Assembly (NCBI RefSeq): GCF_000718785.1
Contig: NZ_JOCA01000026.1
Coordinates: 48,290-112,289 of the forward strand
Reading direction: 5' to 3'
Length of the DNA stretch: 64,000 nucleotides
DNA from: Streptomyces sp. NRRL WC-3626
Lineage (GTDB): Bacteria; Actinomycetota; Actinomycetes; Streptomycetales; Streptomycetaceae
The notes below the pieces were generated by a model. The model saw only the letters and a program-made list of their open reading frames with translations. It was not told the origin of the DNA and did not search any database. The position numbers and the translations under genes were made by a program. Positions 9,025-16,588 of the stretch are shown one piece after another (position 1 is the first letter of the stretch; every line of letters begins with the position of its first letter).

Positions 9025-9821
9025 CGGCCCTCCCGGGCATCGGTGACGCTGCCCGCGTGACGGGCGGCGTTGGCGTGGACGGCGTCGCGTGTGTAGGCGG
9101 CCAGGCCCGGGCGCTGCTGCGAGGGCGGCACGACCAGGGCGAACGCGCGCGGGTCGGCGGCGAAATCGTCCGCGATACGCCGGTGCGTGTCGGGCGGGCA
9201 GGAGGTGAACCAGCGTGCGATGTGCAGGCGGTGCTCCTCGGCGAGGTCCATGGCCCGCTCGCCGCAGCTCGCCTCCCCCTCGTCGAAGGCCGCGAGCAGC
9301 TCCGCCCGCCAGGCGGCGGCCTCGCCCATGAGGCGGCGCCAGTCCTCCTTGGTGTGGGCGTCCGCGCGTGCCATCGCCTCGCGCTGTCCTTCCGAGTGCG
9401 CCCATTTCAGCTCCGCCTCGGTGGCGTAGCTCAGGTCGAAGGTGACCTCGCCGAACACCTCGAAGCGTTCCTCGGGTGTCAGGGGCACCCCGGTCCGCTG
9501 GACCTCTATCGCCCGTTCCGCCACCTCGGCCAGCCGCCGCAGTCTGGCGATCTCCTCGTTCAGCTCGCACTGCCGGGCCCGCAGCCGCTCCAGGGCGTTG
9601 GCCTGCGGATCCTCGAAGATCACGGCGATCTCCTCCAGCGGAAAGCCGAGCTCACGGTAGAAGAGGATCTGCTGGAGACGGACCAGGTCGGCCTCGCTGT
9701 AGAGCCGGTATCCGGCGTGGCTGCGGTCACTGGGCGGAAGCAGTCCCGCCTTGTCGTAGTGATGCAGTGTCCGCACCGTCACCCCGGCGAAGGCCGCGAC
9801 CTGCCCCACGGAGTAGCTCAT
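9021..9821 (-). CDS. MerR-family activator with TipAS antibiotic-binding domain
   Basis: 266 residues. An N-terminal MerR HTH (SVGQVAAFAGVTVRTLHHYD) and a coiled-coil linker (about 75-115) lead to a C-terminal TipAS domain (about 125-255: HRLHIARWFTSCPPDTHRRI and RPGLAAYTRDAVHANA). The Cys in TSCPPD sits where TipAL carries the cysteine that captures thiopeptides covalently. TipA-type regulators activate transcription on binding thiopeptide or similar drugs. The gene is followed with a 4-bp overlap by the glycosyltransferase, its probable target. A MerR-type promoter with a 19-bp spacer lies upstream. Confidence 0.92.
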   Translation of the reverse strand: MSYSVGQVAAFAGVTVRTLHHYDKAGLLPPSDRSHAGYRLYSEADLVRLQQILFYRELGFPLEEIAVIFEDPQANALERLRARQCELNEEIARLRRLAEVAERAIEVQRTGVPLTPEERFEVFGEVTFDLSYATEAELKWAHSEGQREAMARADAHTKEDWRRLMGEAAAWRAELLAAFDEGEASCGERAMDLAEEHRLHIARWFTSCPPDTHRRIADDFAADPRAFALVVPPSQQRPGLAAYTRDAVHANAARHAGSVTDAREGR

Positions 9822-9845
9822 CCACCCGCCCTTTCGTCGGCACCC

Positions 9846-9876
9846 AGCCTCAAGCCTGACGTAGGGGGAGGGTCAA
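9846..9876 (-). promoter_or_regulatory. Candidate MerR-type promoter with 19-bp spacer
   Basis: On the minus strand a TTGACC -35 (complement of 9871-9876) is separated by exactly 19 bp from GAGGCT (complement of 9846-9851). The spacer is an imperfect dyad with a central CTACGT. Long 19-bp spacers are the hallmark of MerR-activated promoters. It lies 25-55 bp upstream of the MerR-TipAS start, consistent with autoregulation. Confidence 0.45.
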
Positions 9877-9960
9877 CTCACGGCCGGCCGGGCAAGCCGG
9901 CGGGCGCCGGGTGCGGGGGCGGGGATCCCCGGGTCGCCGACCCGGACGGGCGAGCCGACA

Positions 9961-10224
9961 ATGGGTCGTATGGCCCGCAACACAGCACACCCGTACGGTC
10001 CGCCGACCGTGACCGTCAAGGGGCGGGACGTCAGGCTGCGCACCCTCGGCTTCCTGCTGCTCGCCGGCCTGGCCATCTGGTTCATCGCCGCGAACACGAA
10101 GTCGGTCACCATCAGGCTGTGGGTGTCGGACGTGACGCTTCCCCTGTGGAGCGTCCTCACGGTCACGCTCCTCGTCGGCCTGGCCCTCGGCCTGCTCGTC
10201 GCCCACCGGCGCGCCCGCCGTTAG
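9961..10224 (+). CDS. Small LapA-domain (DUF1049-like) membrane protein
   Basis: 87 residues with two hydrophobic segments (TLGFLLLAGLAIWFIAANT, about residues 29-47, and VLTVTLLVGLALGLLVAHR, about 65-83) and a basic C-terminus. The spacing and the NTKSVTIRLWVS linker resemble LapA/DUF1049 proteins. Start could be 9961 or the ATG at 9970. Its role in Gram-positive bacteria is unknown. It is a single gene facing a decayed USP gene. Confidence 0.72.
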   Translation: MGRMARNTAHPYGPPTVTVKGRDVRLRTLGFLLLAGLAIWFIAANTKSVTIRLWVSDVTLPLWSVLTVTLLVGLALGLLVAHRRARR

Positions 10225-10230
10225 GGCTGG

Positions 10231-10414
10231 TCAGTAGTGGGGCACGACGGCCACGGGGCACGCCGTCCGCCGGAGCACGGCATGGGGCACCGGGCCGGTA
10301 CGCACGATCCTGGGGCGGTCGGTGAGCCGGTGTCCGACGACCGGCAGTTCCGCGCCGGACGCCGCCGTCAGCAGGGCGCCGGAGGGCCTTCCCTCCACCA
10401 CCGTCGGAGGGCCA
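10231..10414 (-). pseudogene. C-terminal remnant of a universal stress protein gene
   Basis: The minus-strand frame ending at the TGA at 10231 reads VVEGRPSGALLTAASGAELP, then VVGHRLTDRPRIVRTG, and finally VLRRTACPVAVVPHY. This is the C-terminal helix-strand-ATP-loop-helix-strand of a USP domain. Upstream the frame loses homology, and the neighbouring frame (about 10386-10540, AAADSPAALLAGIAVVAVGR) looks like another displaced piece. No full USP can be assembled. The rest of the 10415-10677 interval holds only the 5' region of the next gene. Confidence 0.6.
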
Positions 10415-10677
10415 TCAGACCCGTGCCGGTCCGCACGTCCCGGCCGACGGCCACGACGGCGATGCCCGCGAGGAGGGCGGCCGGCGAGTCCGCCGCCGCC
10501 CCGAGCGGGCGCCCCGTGAAGCGTCGTGCCGGCGGCAGGACCGTGCCCTGAAAAGCTGTCACAAGCCGCACATCCCAGGAGCGGGCACGGCCCGATAACG
10601 ACAGTTGGGGACAAACAGGGGTGTGCCCCGCCCGGTTGCGCTGGGATGGCCGGAAACCACTGACCGCGGGGCGGGAC

Positions 10678-12630
10678 ATGAACCACGACACCGGTACGAC
10701 GGGCACCTGTCCCGTCACGGCCCTCGAACCGGGCACGTACCCGGTCCCCACCCGGACCGGCGAGCGGGGCGCGGCCGAGGAGCGCTTCCGCGGGCTGCTG
10801 GAAAGCGCACCGGACGCCATGGTCATCGTCGATGACACCGGAACCATCGCCCTGGTCAACGCCCAGACGGAGGCGCTGTTCGGCCACCGGCGTGAGGAGC
10901 TCCTGGGCCGGCCCGTCGATCTGCTCGTCCCGCAACGCCTGCGCGGCCACCACACCCTGCACCGCGACGCCTACGCGGCGAACCGGCAGGTACGCCCGAT
11001 GGGAGCCGGTCTCGACCTGTACGGGCTGCGCCGGGACGGCACCGAGTTCCCGGTCGAGATCAGCCTCAGCCCCCTGGAGACCGCCGACGGGCTGCTGATC
11101 TCCGCCGCGGTCCGCGACGTCAGCGACCGCAAGGCCGCAGAGGAGCGCATCAGCGAGCTGGCCGCCCTGGTGGAGTCGTCGCAGGACGCCATCCTCGCCA
11201 AGACGCTGGACGGGCACATCACCTACTGGAACACCGCCGCCCAGCGGCTGTACGGCTACACGGCCGGCGAGGTCATGGGCCGGCACATCTCCCTCCTCGC
11301 GCCGAGCGATCACCGGGACGAGATCGCCGTACTCCTCACCCGGCTCCGGACGGGCGAGAAGGTGGAGCACTTCGAGACGCTGCGCGTCACCAGGGACGGG
11401 GCGCTGCTGGACGTCGACGTGACCATGTGGCCGAGGCGGGCGCCGGACGGCACGGTGATAGGGGCGTGCGCCATCGTCCGTGACATCGGCGACCGCAAGC
11501 GGGCCGAGGCGGAACTGACGGCGCTGTACGAGCAGCAGCGTCATGTCGCGCTCACCCTGCAGCGCAGTCTGATGGGCACCCCGCCCGCCGTACCCGGCCT
11601 CGTGACCGCGAGCCGGTACCGTCCCGCCACGCAGGGTGCCGGTGTGGGAGGCGACTGGTTCGACCTGATACCGCTCGGGGCGGGCCGGGTCGGCGTGCTG
11701 ATCGGCGATGTGATGGGACGCGGCCTGGAGGCCGCCGCCGTCATGGGCCAACTGCGTTCGGCGGCACACGCGTTGGCCAAGACGGGGATGCAGCCCCGGC
11801 GGCTGATGCAGGCCCTGGACGCGTGTGTGGCGGATCTGGACGTGCCCGATCAGCTGGTCACCTGCTGCTATCTCGTCGTCGCCGCGGACGAGGCGGAGGT
11901 GACGCTGTGCTCCGCCGGTCACCTCCCCGTCCTGGTCGCCGCACCCGGTGACGAGGTACGGCCGCTGCCCGCTCCGGTGAACGCGCCGCTCGGCGTGGGG
12001 GACGTGCTGTACGAGCAGTCGTCGGCGGCGGTGCCGCCGGGCGCCACCCTGGTGCTGTACACCGACGGTCTGATCGAGTCGCCCGGCTGTGACATCGAGG
12101 ACAGTCTCGCCGCCCTCGCGGCCGCCTGCGGCGCGCTGTCCGCCCCCGAACCGCCGGGTCTGGACGCCATGGCCGACCGCATCCTGTCCGCTCTGCGGCC
12201 GGACGCCGACGGGCACGACGACGACGTGACCCTTCTGCTGGCCCAGCGGCCCGCCGCGCCGCTGGCGTCCGTCACGACCACTCTGTCCACCCGCCCCGAG
12301 TCCGTGCCCGAGGGACGCGCGTTCCTCAGTACGGCGCTGACCGCCTGGGACTGTGACGCGCAGGCCGACGACGCGCGGCTTCTGGTGTCCGAGCTGCTGG
12401 CCAACGCCGTACAGCACGCCCAGGGCCCGGTGACCCTGCACCTGTGCCGTACGGCCGCCGAGCTCACCGTCGAGGTGGGGGACGGCAGTCCGCACCTTCC
12501 GGAGCCCCGGCGGGCCGGCGAGGACGAGGAGTCCGGCCGCGGGCTCAACCTCGTCCGGGTCCTGGCCGACAGCTGGGGCGTGCGCCCCACCGACGAGGGA
12601 AAGACGATCTGGTTCACGCTGCGGCTGTGA
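10678..12630 (+). CDS. PAS-PAS-SpoIIE phosphatase-HATPase signalling protein
   Basis: 650 residues with four domains: PAS1 (about 35-150, [18 protein letters not shown]), PAS2 (about 155-275, [18 protein letters not shown]), a PP2C-like SpoIIE/RsbU phosphatase (about 290-505, with metal-site motifs [22 protein letters not shown] and DDDVTLL) and a C-terminal RsbW-like ATPase (about 515-648, [14 protein letters not shown] and [17 protein letters not shown]). The protein can in principle sense, dephosphorylate an anti-sigma-factor antagonist and bind ATP or a sigma factor. The ATG at 10678 follows GGGCGG; an upstream GTG at 10621 is less likely. It ends in a strong terminator. Confidence 0.92.
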   Translation: MNHDTGTTGTCPVTALEPGTYPVPTRTGERGAAEERFRGLLESAPDAMVIVDDTGTIALVNAQTEALFGHRREELLGRPVDLLVPQRLRGHHTLHRDAYAANRQVRPMGAGLDLYGLRRDGTEFPVEISLSPLETADGLLISAAVRDVSDRKAAEERISELAALVESSQDAILAKTLDGHITYWNTAAQRLYGYTAGEVMGRHISLLAPSDHRDEIAVLLTRLRTGEKVEHFETLRVTRDGALLDVDVTMWPRRAPDGTVIGACAIVRDIGDRKRAEAELTALYEQQRHVALTLQRSLMGTPPAVPGLVTASRYRPATQGAGVGGDWFDLIPLGAGRVGVLIGDVMGRGLEAAAVMGQLRSAAHALAKTGMQPRRLMQALDACVADLDVPDQLVTCCYLVVAADEAEVTLCSAGHLPVLVAAPGDEVRPLPAPVNAPLGVGDVLYEQSSAAVPPGATLVLYTDGLIESPGCDIEDSLAALAAACGALSAPEPPGLDAMADRILSALRPDADGHDDDVTLLLAQRPAAPLASVTTTLSTRPESVPEGRAFLSTALTAWDCDAQADDARLLVSELLANAVQHAQGPVTLHLCRTAAELTVEVGDGSPHLPEPRRAGEDEESGRGLNLVRVLADSWGVRPTDEGKTIWFTLRL

Positions 12631-12634
12631 GGAG

Positions 12635-12676
12635 CGCCCCGGGTGCCACCGTGTCGTCACGGTGGCACCCGGGGCG
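12635..12676. terminator. Bidirectional hairpin terminator between convergent genes
   Basis: A perfect 19-bp stem with arms at 12635-12653 and 12658-12676 and the tetraloop TCGT. It lies 4 bases after the SpoIIE phosphatase stop and 18 bases after the end of the convergent DoxD-like gene, so it can serve both. Confidence 0.8.
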
Positions 12677-12693
12677 GTGGCGGTGTCGCGGGG

Positions 12694-13311
12694 TCAGCGG
12701 AGCCAGGCGTTGCGGCTGACGAAGGGCAGTCGCGCCCACGCCTTGCCGAGTCCCCAGGTGGCTCCGGCGCCGGCGGCCGCGAGGGCGATGAGGACGACGG
12801 CGTAGACGAGGTGGTAGTCGGCGAACGGGTTCGTCGACATGCTGGGCGAGCCGTCGGACAGATGCCGCGCGGGCGGCCACTCCGCGATCCACATGAGCGC
12901 CATCATCACCGTGCCGGCGACCGCGGCGAGCCGCAGTGCCACACCCGCGATCAGCGCGACGCCGATGCCGAGCAGTCCCAGCATGAACAGCCAGTCCGCC
13001 CAGGCCGCCCCGGCCCACGCGTGGAACGCCGACTCCATCGGCCCGGCGGCCACACCGCCGAGGAACCCCTCGGTGGGCGAACCGCCGTCGATCCAGCCCT
13101 TGCCCGACCCGGTGGCGTAGCCGAGACCGAAGGTCTTGTCCAGGAACGCCCACAGGAAGACGAACCCGGTGAGCAGCCGCAGCCCGGCGAAGACGTACGC
13201 GCTCGTCGCGGTCGCGGCCTCGGTGCCGGCCGCCGGCGCTGCCGCCCCGGACCTGTGCCGGAAGGGCGAGCGGAGTCCCGGAGAACGGTGCGGGTGGTCG
13301 TGCACTGCCAT
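12694..13311 (-). CDS. DoxX/DoxD-like membrane protein
   Basis: 205 residues with four to five hydrophobic helices. The N-terminal helix carries FAGLRLLTGFVFLWAFLDKT, followed by the GWIDGGSPTEGFL segment typical of the TQO_small DoxD / DoxX superfamily. DoxD is the small subunit of thiosulfate:quinone oxidoreductase; other DoxX proteins support redox complexes. Start: the ATG at 13311 has AAGGGG nine bases upstream, whereas the ATG at 13320 abuts that sequence. Divergent from a CstR-like repressor and close to TSUP and YgaP-like genes, it fits a sulfur-handling role (inference). Confidence 0.82.
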   Translation of the reverse strand: MAVHDHPHRSPGLRSPFRHRSGAAAPAAGTEAATATSAYVFAGLRLLTGFVFLWAFLDKTFGLGYATGSGKGWIDGGSPTEGFLGGVAAGPMESAFHAWAGAAWADWLFMLGLLGIGVALIAGVALRLAAVAGTVMMALMWIAEWPPARHLSDGSPSMSTNPFADYHLVYAVVLIALAAAGAGATWGLGKAWARLPFVSRNAWLR

Positions 13312-13512
13312 GATGGTCATCCCCTTCGAGGGTGCTGCTCCTGAGGTCTCCCCGGTTGTCGTTGCGCTGTCAATGTCCCGCGTCCGTGGGCGCCGCCCGG
13401 AGGGGCCGGGAGGCCCGTTCCATGGTCCGAACGTCCCCTCGCCGCATGGCCGTTCGGGAGTTCCGGGGGCGGCTTTCGTCCTTTCGTCCAAGACGAGGAC
13501 CAAACCGATTAG

Positions 13513-13824
<312 letters not shown>

Positions 13825-13863
13825 GCACCGGCTCACCTCACCGCACCGGCGGGGGCCGGAGAG

Positions 13864-14130
13864 TCAGGAGAGGGAGAGGAACAGTTTCTCCATCTTCTGG
13901 ACATCGAGGCTGTCGGCGCCGCCCTCCTGGCTCAGGCACTCCTTGAGACCGCCGGCGACGATGGCGAAGCCGGCCCGGTCCAGCGCGCGGTTGACCGCGG
14001 CGAGCTGGGTCACGACCTCCTCGCAGTCACGCCCTTCCTCCAGCATGCGTACGACACCGGCGAGCTGGCCCTGTGCGCGCTTGAGCCGGTTGGCGGCCGA
14101 CCGCACCTGGTCGGCGGGGAGCTGGACCAT
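13864..14130 (-). CDS. CsoR/FrmR-family repressor, CstR-like (copy 2)
   Basis: 88 residues, about 70% identical by eye to copy 1 over the core (NRLKRAQGQLAGVVRMLEEG). Cys36 and Cys65 are kept and the CsoR copper-ligand His position is Gly61, again CstR-like. The ATG at 14130 follows GGAAGGAAGGA. A second ATACCCC-type operator lies 38 bp upstream. The two repressor genes are convergent, 39 bp apart. This copy is upstream of, but on the same strand as, the DoxD-like gene, and faces away from the TSUP/YgaP pair, which carries its own operator. Confidence 0.9.
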   Translation of the reverse strand: MVQLPADQVRSAANRLKRAQGQLAGVVRMLEEGRDCEEVVTQLAAVNRALDRAGFAIVAGGLKECLSQEGGADSLDVQKMEKLFLSLS

Positions 14131-14167
14131 GGGTCCTTCCTTCCGTCTCTCCGGATCGGTGACTTCG

Positions 14168-14182
14168 ATACCCCCAGGGGTA
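14168..14182. promoter_or_regulatory. CsoR/CstR-type operator 2
   Basis: ATACCCCCAGGGGTA, the same palindrome class as at 13514, upstream of the second CstR-like gene on the minus strand. It supports autoregulation and cross-talk between the two repressors. Confidence 0.7.
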
Positions 14183-14293
14183 ACACCGGAACGGGGCGGG
14201 CCATTCCCCGAACCGCACGGCATGCCGCTGCCCCGGCGGGCCGAAGGGCGTGCGTGTACTGCCCCGCGTCGACAACGTCCCGGGGCGGCACAC

Positions 14294-15154
14294 CTAGGTC
14301 CGGTGGACGGCGCGTCGCAGCGGACAGCGGGCGACGAAGCCGTAGCAGACGCCCGCTCCGGCGCCCAGCGCGGCGATGGCCGCCAGGATCGGGACCGCCA
14401 CCGGGGCGGGGGCCTGCTGGATCAGGACGAAGGTGCCCATCGCCAGCACGAACCAGGCGAAGAGCCGGGAGAGGACGTGGGCGGGGACGCGCCCGGCCAG
14501 CCGGGCTCCGGCGAGGCTGCCGACGACCGCGATTCCGGTGACGGCCAGGGTCAGGCCCCAGTCGATCCGGACGCTCGAGAGGTAACCGGCGAAGCCCGCG
14601 GCGGACTTCATCGCGATGACCAGCAGTGAGGTGCCGATGGCCACCGGCATGGGCAGGCCGCCCAGCAGGGCCAGGGCGGGGACGACGAGGAAGCCGCCGC
14701 CGGCGCCGACCAGGCCGGTGGCCAGGCCGACGGCCGCGCCGTCGAGCAGCACCCGCCCCACCGGCAGTTGCTCGTGGGCGCGGTCGGGGGCGGCGTCCCG
14801 GCGGCCGCGGAGCATCGCGGCGGCGGTGACGATCATCATGACCGCGAAGGCGATCAGCAGGACGACATCGGGGATGCGGCCGCCGATGAGCCCGCCGGTG
14901 TAGGCGCCGGCCATGCCGGCCGCACCGAACAGGACGCCGGTGCGCCAGCGGACCCGTCCGCCGCGGGCGTGGTTGATCACGCCCACGGCTGAGGTGACAC
15001 CGACGACGAACAGGGAGGTGGCGATGGCCTCCTTGGCGTCCATGCCCGCGACGTAGACCAGCAGCGGTACGGTCAGGATCGACCCGCCTCCCCCGAGCAG
15101 CCCGAGGGAGACGCCGACCAGCAGCGCGAGGACCAGGACGAGCGTCAGCGTCAT
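14294..15154 (-). CDS. TSUP-family (TauE/SafE) membrane transporter
   Basis: 286 residues with about eight transmembrane segments and the two internally repeated TSUP signatures: GVSLGLLGGGGSILTVPLLV near residue 20 and GLATGLVGAGGGFLVVPALA near 150. TSUP proteins export sulfite, sulfoacetate or related sulfur anions. The ATG at 15154 is five bases after the stop of the YgaP-like gene, so the two form an operon under the third CsoR/CstR-type operator. With two CstR-like repressors beside it, export of sulfite or thiosulfate is the best guess; the substrate is not proven. Confidence 0.88.
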   Translation of the reverse strand: MTLTLVLVLALLVGVSLGLLGGGGSILTVPLLVYVAGMDAKEAIATSLFVVGVTSAVGVINHARGGRVRWRTGVLFGAAGMAGAYTGGLIGGRIPDVVLLIAFAVMMIVTAAAMLRGRRDAAPDRAHEQLPVGRVLLDGAAVGLATGLVGAGGGFLVVPALALLGGLPMPVAIGTSLLVIAMKSAAGFAGYLSSVRIDWGLTLAVTGIAVVGSLAGARLAGRVPAHVLSRLFAWFVLAMGTFVLIQQAPAPVAVPILAAIAALGAGAGVCYGFVARCPLRRAVHRT

Positions 15155-15159
15155 GAGGG

Positions 15160-15429
15160 TCACCTGCCGTCGGCGAGCTGGGCGACGGCCTTGCGCGGGT
15201 CGAAGGACGGTGTGCGGTTCCACGGCATCCTCGACAGCAGCACTCCCATGGCGCAGGTGTTGCTGAGGGCGGCGAAGGCCAGTCCGCCACCGACGAACGC
15301 GGACAGCGCCTGCAGGCCGGGGACGGCGAAGCTGCCGAGGGCGCCGGCCAGGACCAGGGAGCCGGCGACCAGGCGGACCTGGCGCTCCGCTTTATGCCCC
15401 GGGGGGTATCCGGAAGTGAGGAGTCCCAT
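15160..15429 (-). CDS. YgaP-like (DUF2892) small membrane protein
   Basis: 89 residues with two membrane segments (VRLVAGSLVLAGALGSFAVP and a second helix ending FAALSNTCAMGVLLSRMPWN). This is the transmembrane DUF2892 part found C-terminal to rhodanese in YgaP; no rhodanese domain is present here. The only usable start is the ATG at 15429, which places a CsoR/CstR-type operator inside codons about 7-12. That is odd, and it may mean a leaderless transcript or an unusual start. It is co-transcribed with the TSUP exporter (5-bp gap). Confidence 0.7.
   Translation of the reverse strand: MGLLTSGYPPGHKAERQVRLVAGSLVLAGALGSFAVPGLQALSAFVGGGLAFAALSNTCAMGVLLSRMPWNRTPSFDPRKAVAQLADGR
15394..15409. promoter_or_regulatory. 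CsoR/CstR-type operator 3
   Basis: On the minus strand ATACCCCCCGGGGCAT, one mismatch from a perfect palindrome of the 13514 class. It lies at the start of the YgaP-TSUP operon and would place both genes under a CstR-like repressor. Confidence 0.65.
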
Positions 15430-15494
15430 ACCCGCGGCGCTGCCGCACGGCAGACGCGGGGCGCGGGCACCGAATGGCGTACCCGGAACGTCCG

Positions 15495-15512
15495 AGGGCC
15501 CGAACGGCCCTT
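15495..15512. promoter_or_regulatory. GGGCC-GGCCC dyad upstream of USP 1
   Basis: AGGGCCCGAACGGCCCTT contains GGGCC and GGCCC arms around five bases, 86 bp before the USP start. It vaguely resembles DosR-type boxes (GGGAC-N4-GTCCC) but with a different spacer, so the assignment is weak. Confidence 0.25.
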
Positions 15513-15597
15513 CGGGCGGGACGTGAGCCCCATGGCACCAGGACGTCGACGGGGCGAGCCTGGAGGGAGCGGGAACACTCGGGACTCGGGAGGAACA

Positions 15598-16485
15598 GTG
15601 GGTGGTCTGGTGATCGTCGGTGTGGACGGGTCGACGTCGAGTCTCGTCGCCGTCGAGGCCGCCGCGCGGGAGGCCCGGCTCCGGACGGCCGCGCTGAGAG
15701 TGGTGCACGCGTTCCTCTGGCCCGCAGTGCCCGCCCCCCTGGGTCCGTCACCTCTGGGTCCGCCCGAGGGCGGGCTACGGAACATGGTCGAGCGTCTGGT
15801 GGCGGAAGCGGTCGAGCATGCCAGGGCCGCGGCGCCGGAGGTGGAGGTGTCCCACGCGGTGGTGACGGGGGAGCCGTTGACGGTGCTGGAGGCGCAGTCA
15901 CGTGCCGCCGAGCTGGTGGTCGTCGGATCCCGTGGGATGGGAGGGTTCGTCGGGCTGATGGTGGGCTCGACGGCGGTGCATCTCGCGGCGCACGCGCGCT
16001 GCCCCGTGCTGGTCGTGCGCGGGGAGGCCCACCGCGACGGTCCGGTCGTGGTGGGCGTCGACGGCTCCCCCGCCGGGGACGAGGCGGTGGAATTCGCCTT
16101 CCGGCAGGCCGAGCTGCACGGGACCGGCCTTGTCGCGTTGCACGCCTGGACCACGTGGAACGCACCGCTGCCCGCCCCGCAGGATCCCTCGGAGCCCTAC
16201 GCGAACCCGGCCGAAGCGCTGGGCCAGGAGGAGGAACGTCTGCTGTCGGCAGCGCTGGCCGGGCATCAGGAGCGGCATCCGGACGTGGCCGTGGAGCACA
16301 GGATGATCCACGGACCCACCCGCGAGGCCCTGATCGAGGCGAGCCGGACCGCCGGGCTGCTGGTCGTCGGGGCACGGGGACGCGGCGGTTTCACCGGCCT
16401 GCTGCTGGGGTCCGTCAGCCAGGCCCTGCTGCATCACGCGCACTGCCCGGTCGCCGTGGTGCGCGGAGCGGGCGCGCGACAGTGA
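15598..16485 (+). CDS. Universal stress protein, tandem USP domains (USP 1)
   Basis: 295 residues with two USP domains (about 3-145 and 155-290). Both keep the ATP-binding loop pattern G-x2-G-x9-G-S/T (VVGSRGMGGFVGLMVGST and VVGARGRGGFTGLLLGS), so both halves should bind nucleotide. USPs accumulate in stress and stasis. It starts at GTG with GGGAGG four to five bases before. Its frame, SGSVSQALLHHAHCPVAVV, is nearly the same as in USP 4 and in the remnant at 24003, marking a paralogous set. It precedes the P1B-5 ATPase by 103 bp on the same strand. Confidence 0.93.
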   Translation: MGGLVIVGVDGSTSSLVAVEAAAREARLRTAALRVVHAFLWPAVPAPLGPSPLGPPEGGLRNMVERLVAEAVEHARAAAPEVEVSHAVVTGEPLTVLEAQSRAAELVVVGSRGMGGFVGLMVGSTAVHLAAHARCPVLVVRGEAHRDGPVVVGVDGSPAGDEAVEFAFRQAELHGTGLVALHAWTTWNAPLPAPQDPSEPYANPAEALGQEEERLLSAALAGHQERHPDVAVEHRMIHGPTREALIEASRTAGLLVVGARGRGGFTGLLLGSVSQALLHHAHCPVAVVRGAGARQ

Positions 16486-16588
16486 GGCGGCCGCCCCGGA
16501 CGGATCCGTCGTCTCACCGTCGGGCACCGGTGCCGGCCGATTGCCCCCTGGCTGCCCCGTCGCGAATCGCCGACCGGTGAGGAACTCC

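Noticed and set aside
10231-12660. Minus-strand ORF of 809 codons opposite the SpoIIE phosphatase
   Set aside because: Only its last ~60 codons (the USP remnant) look like protein; the rest is shadow.
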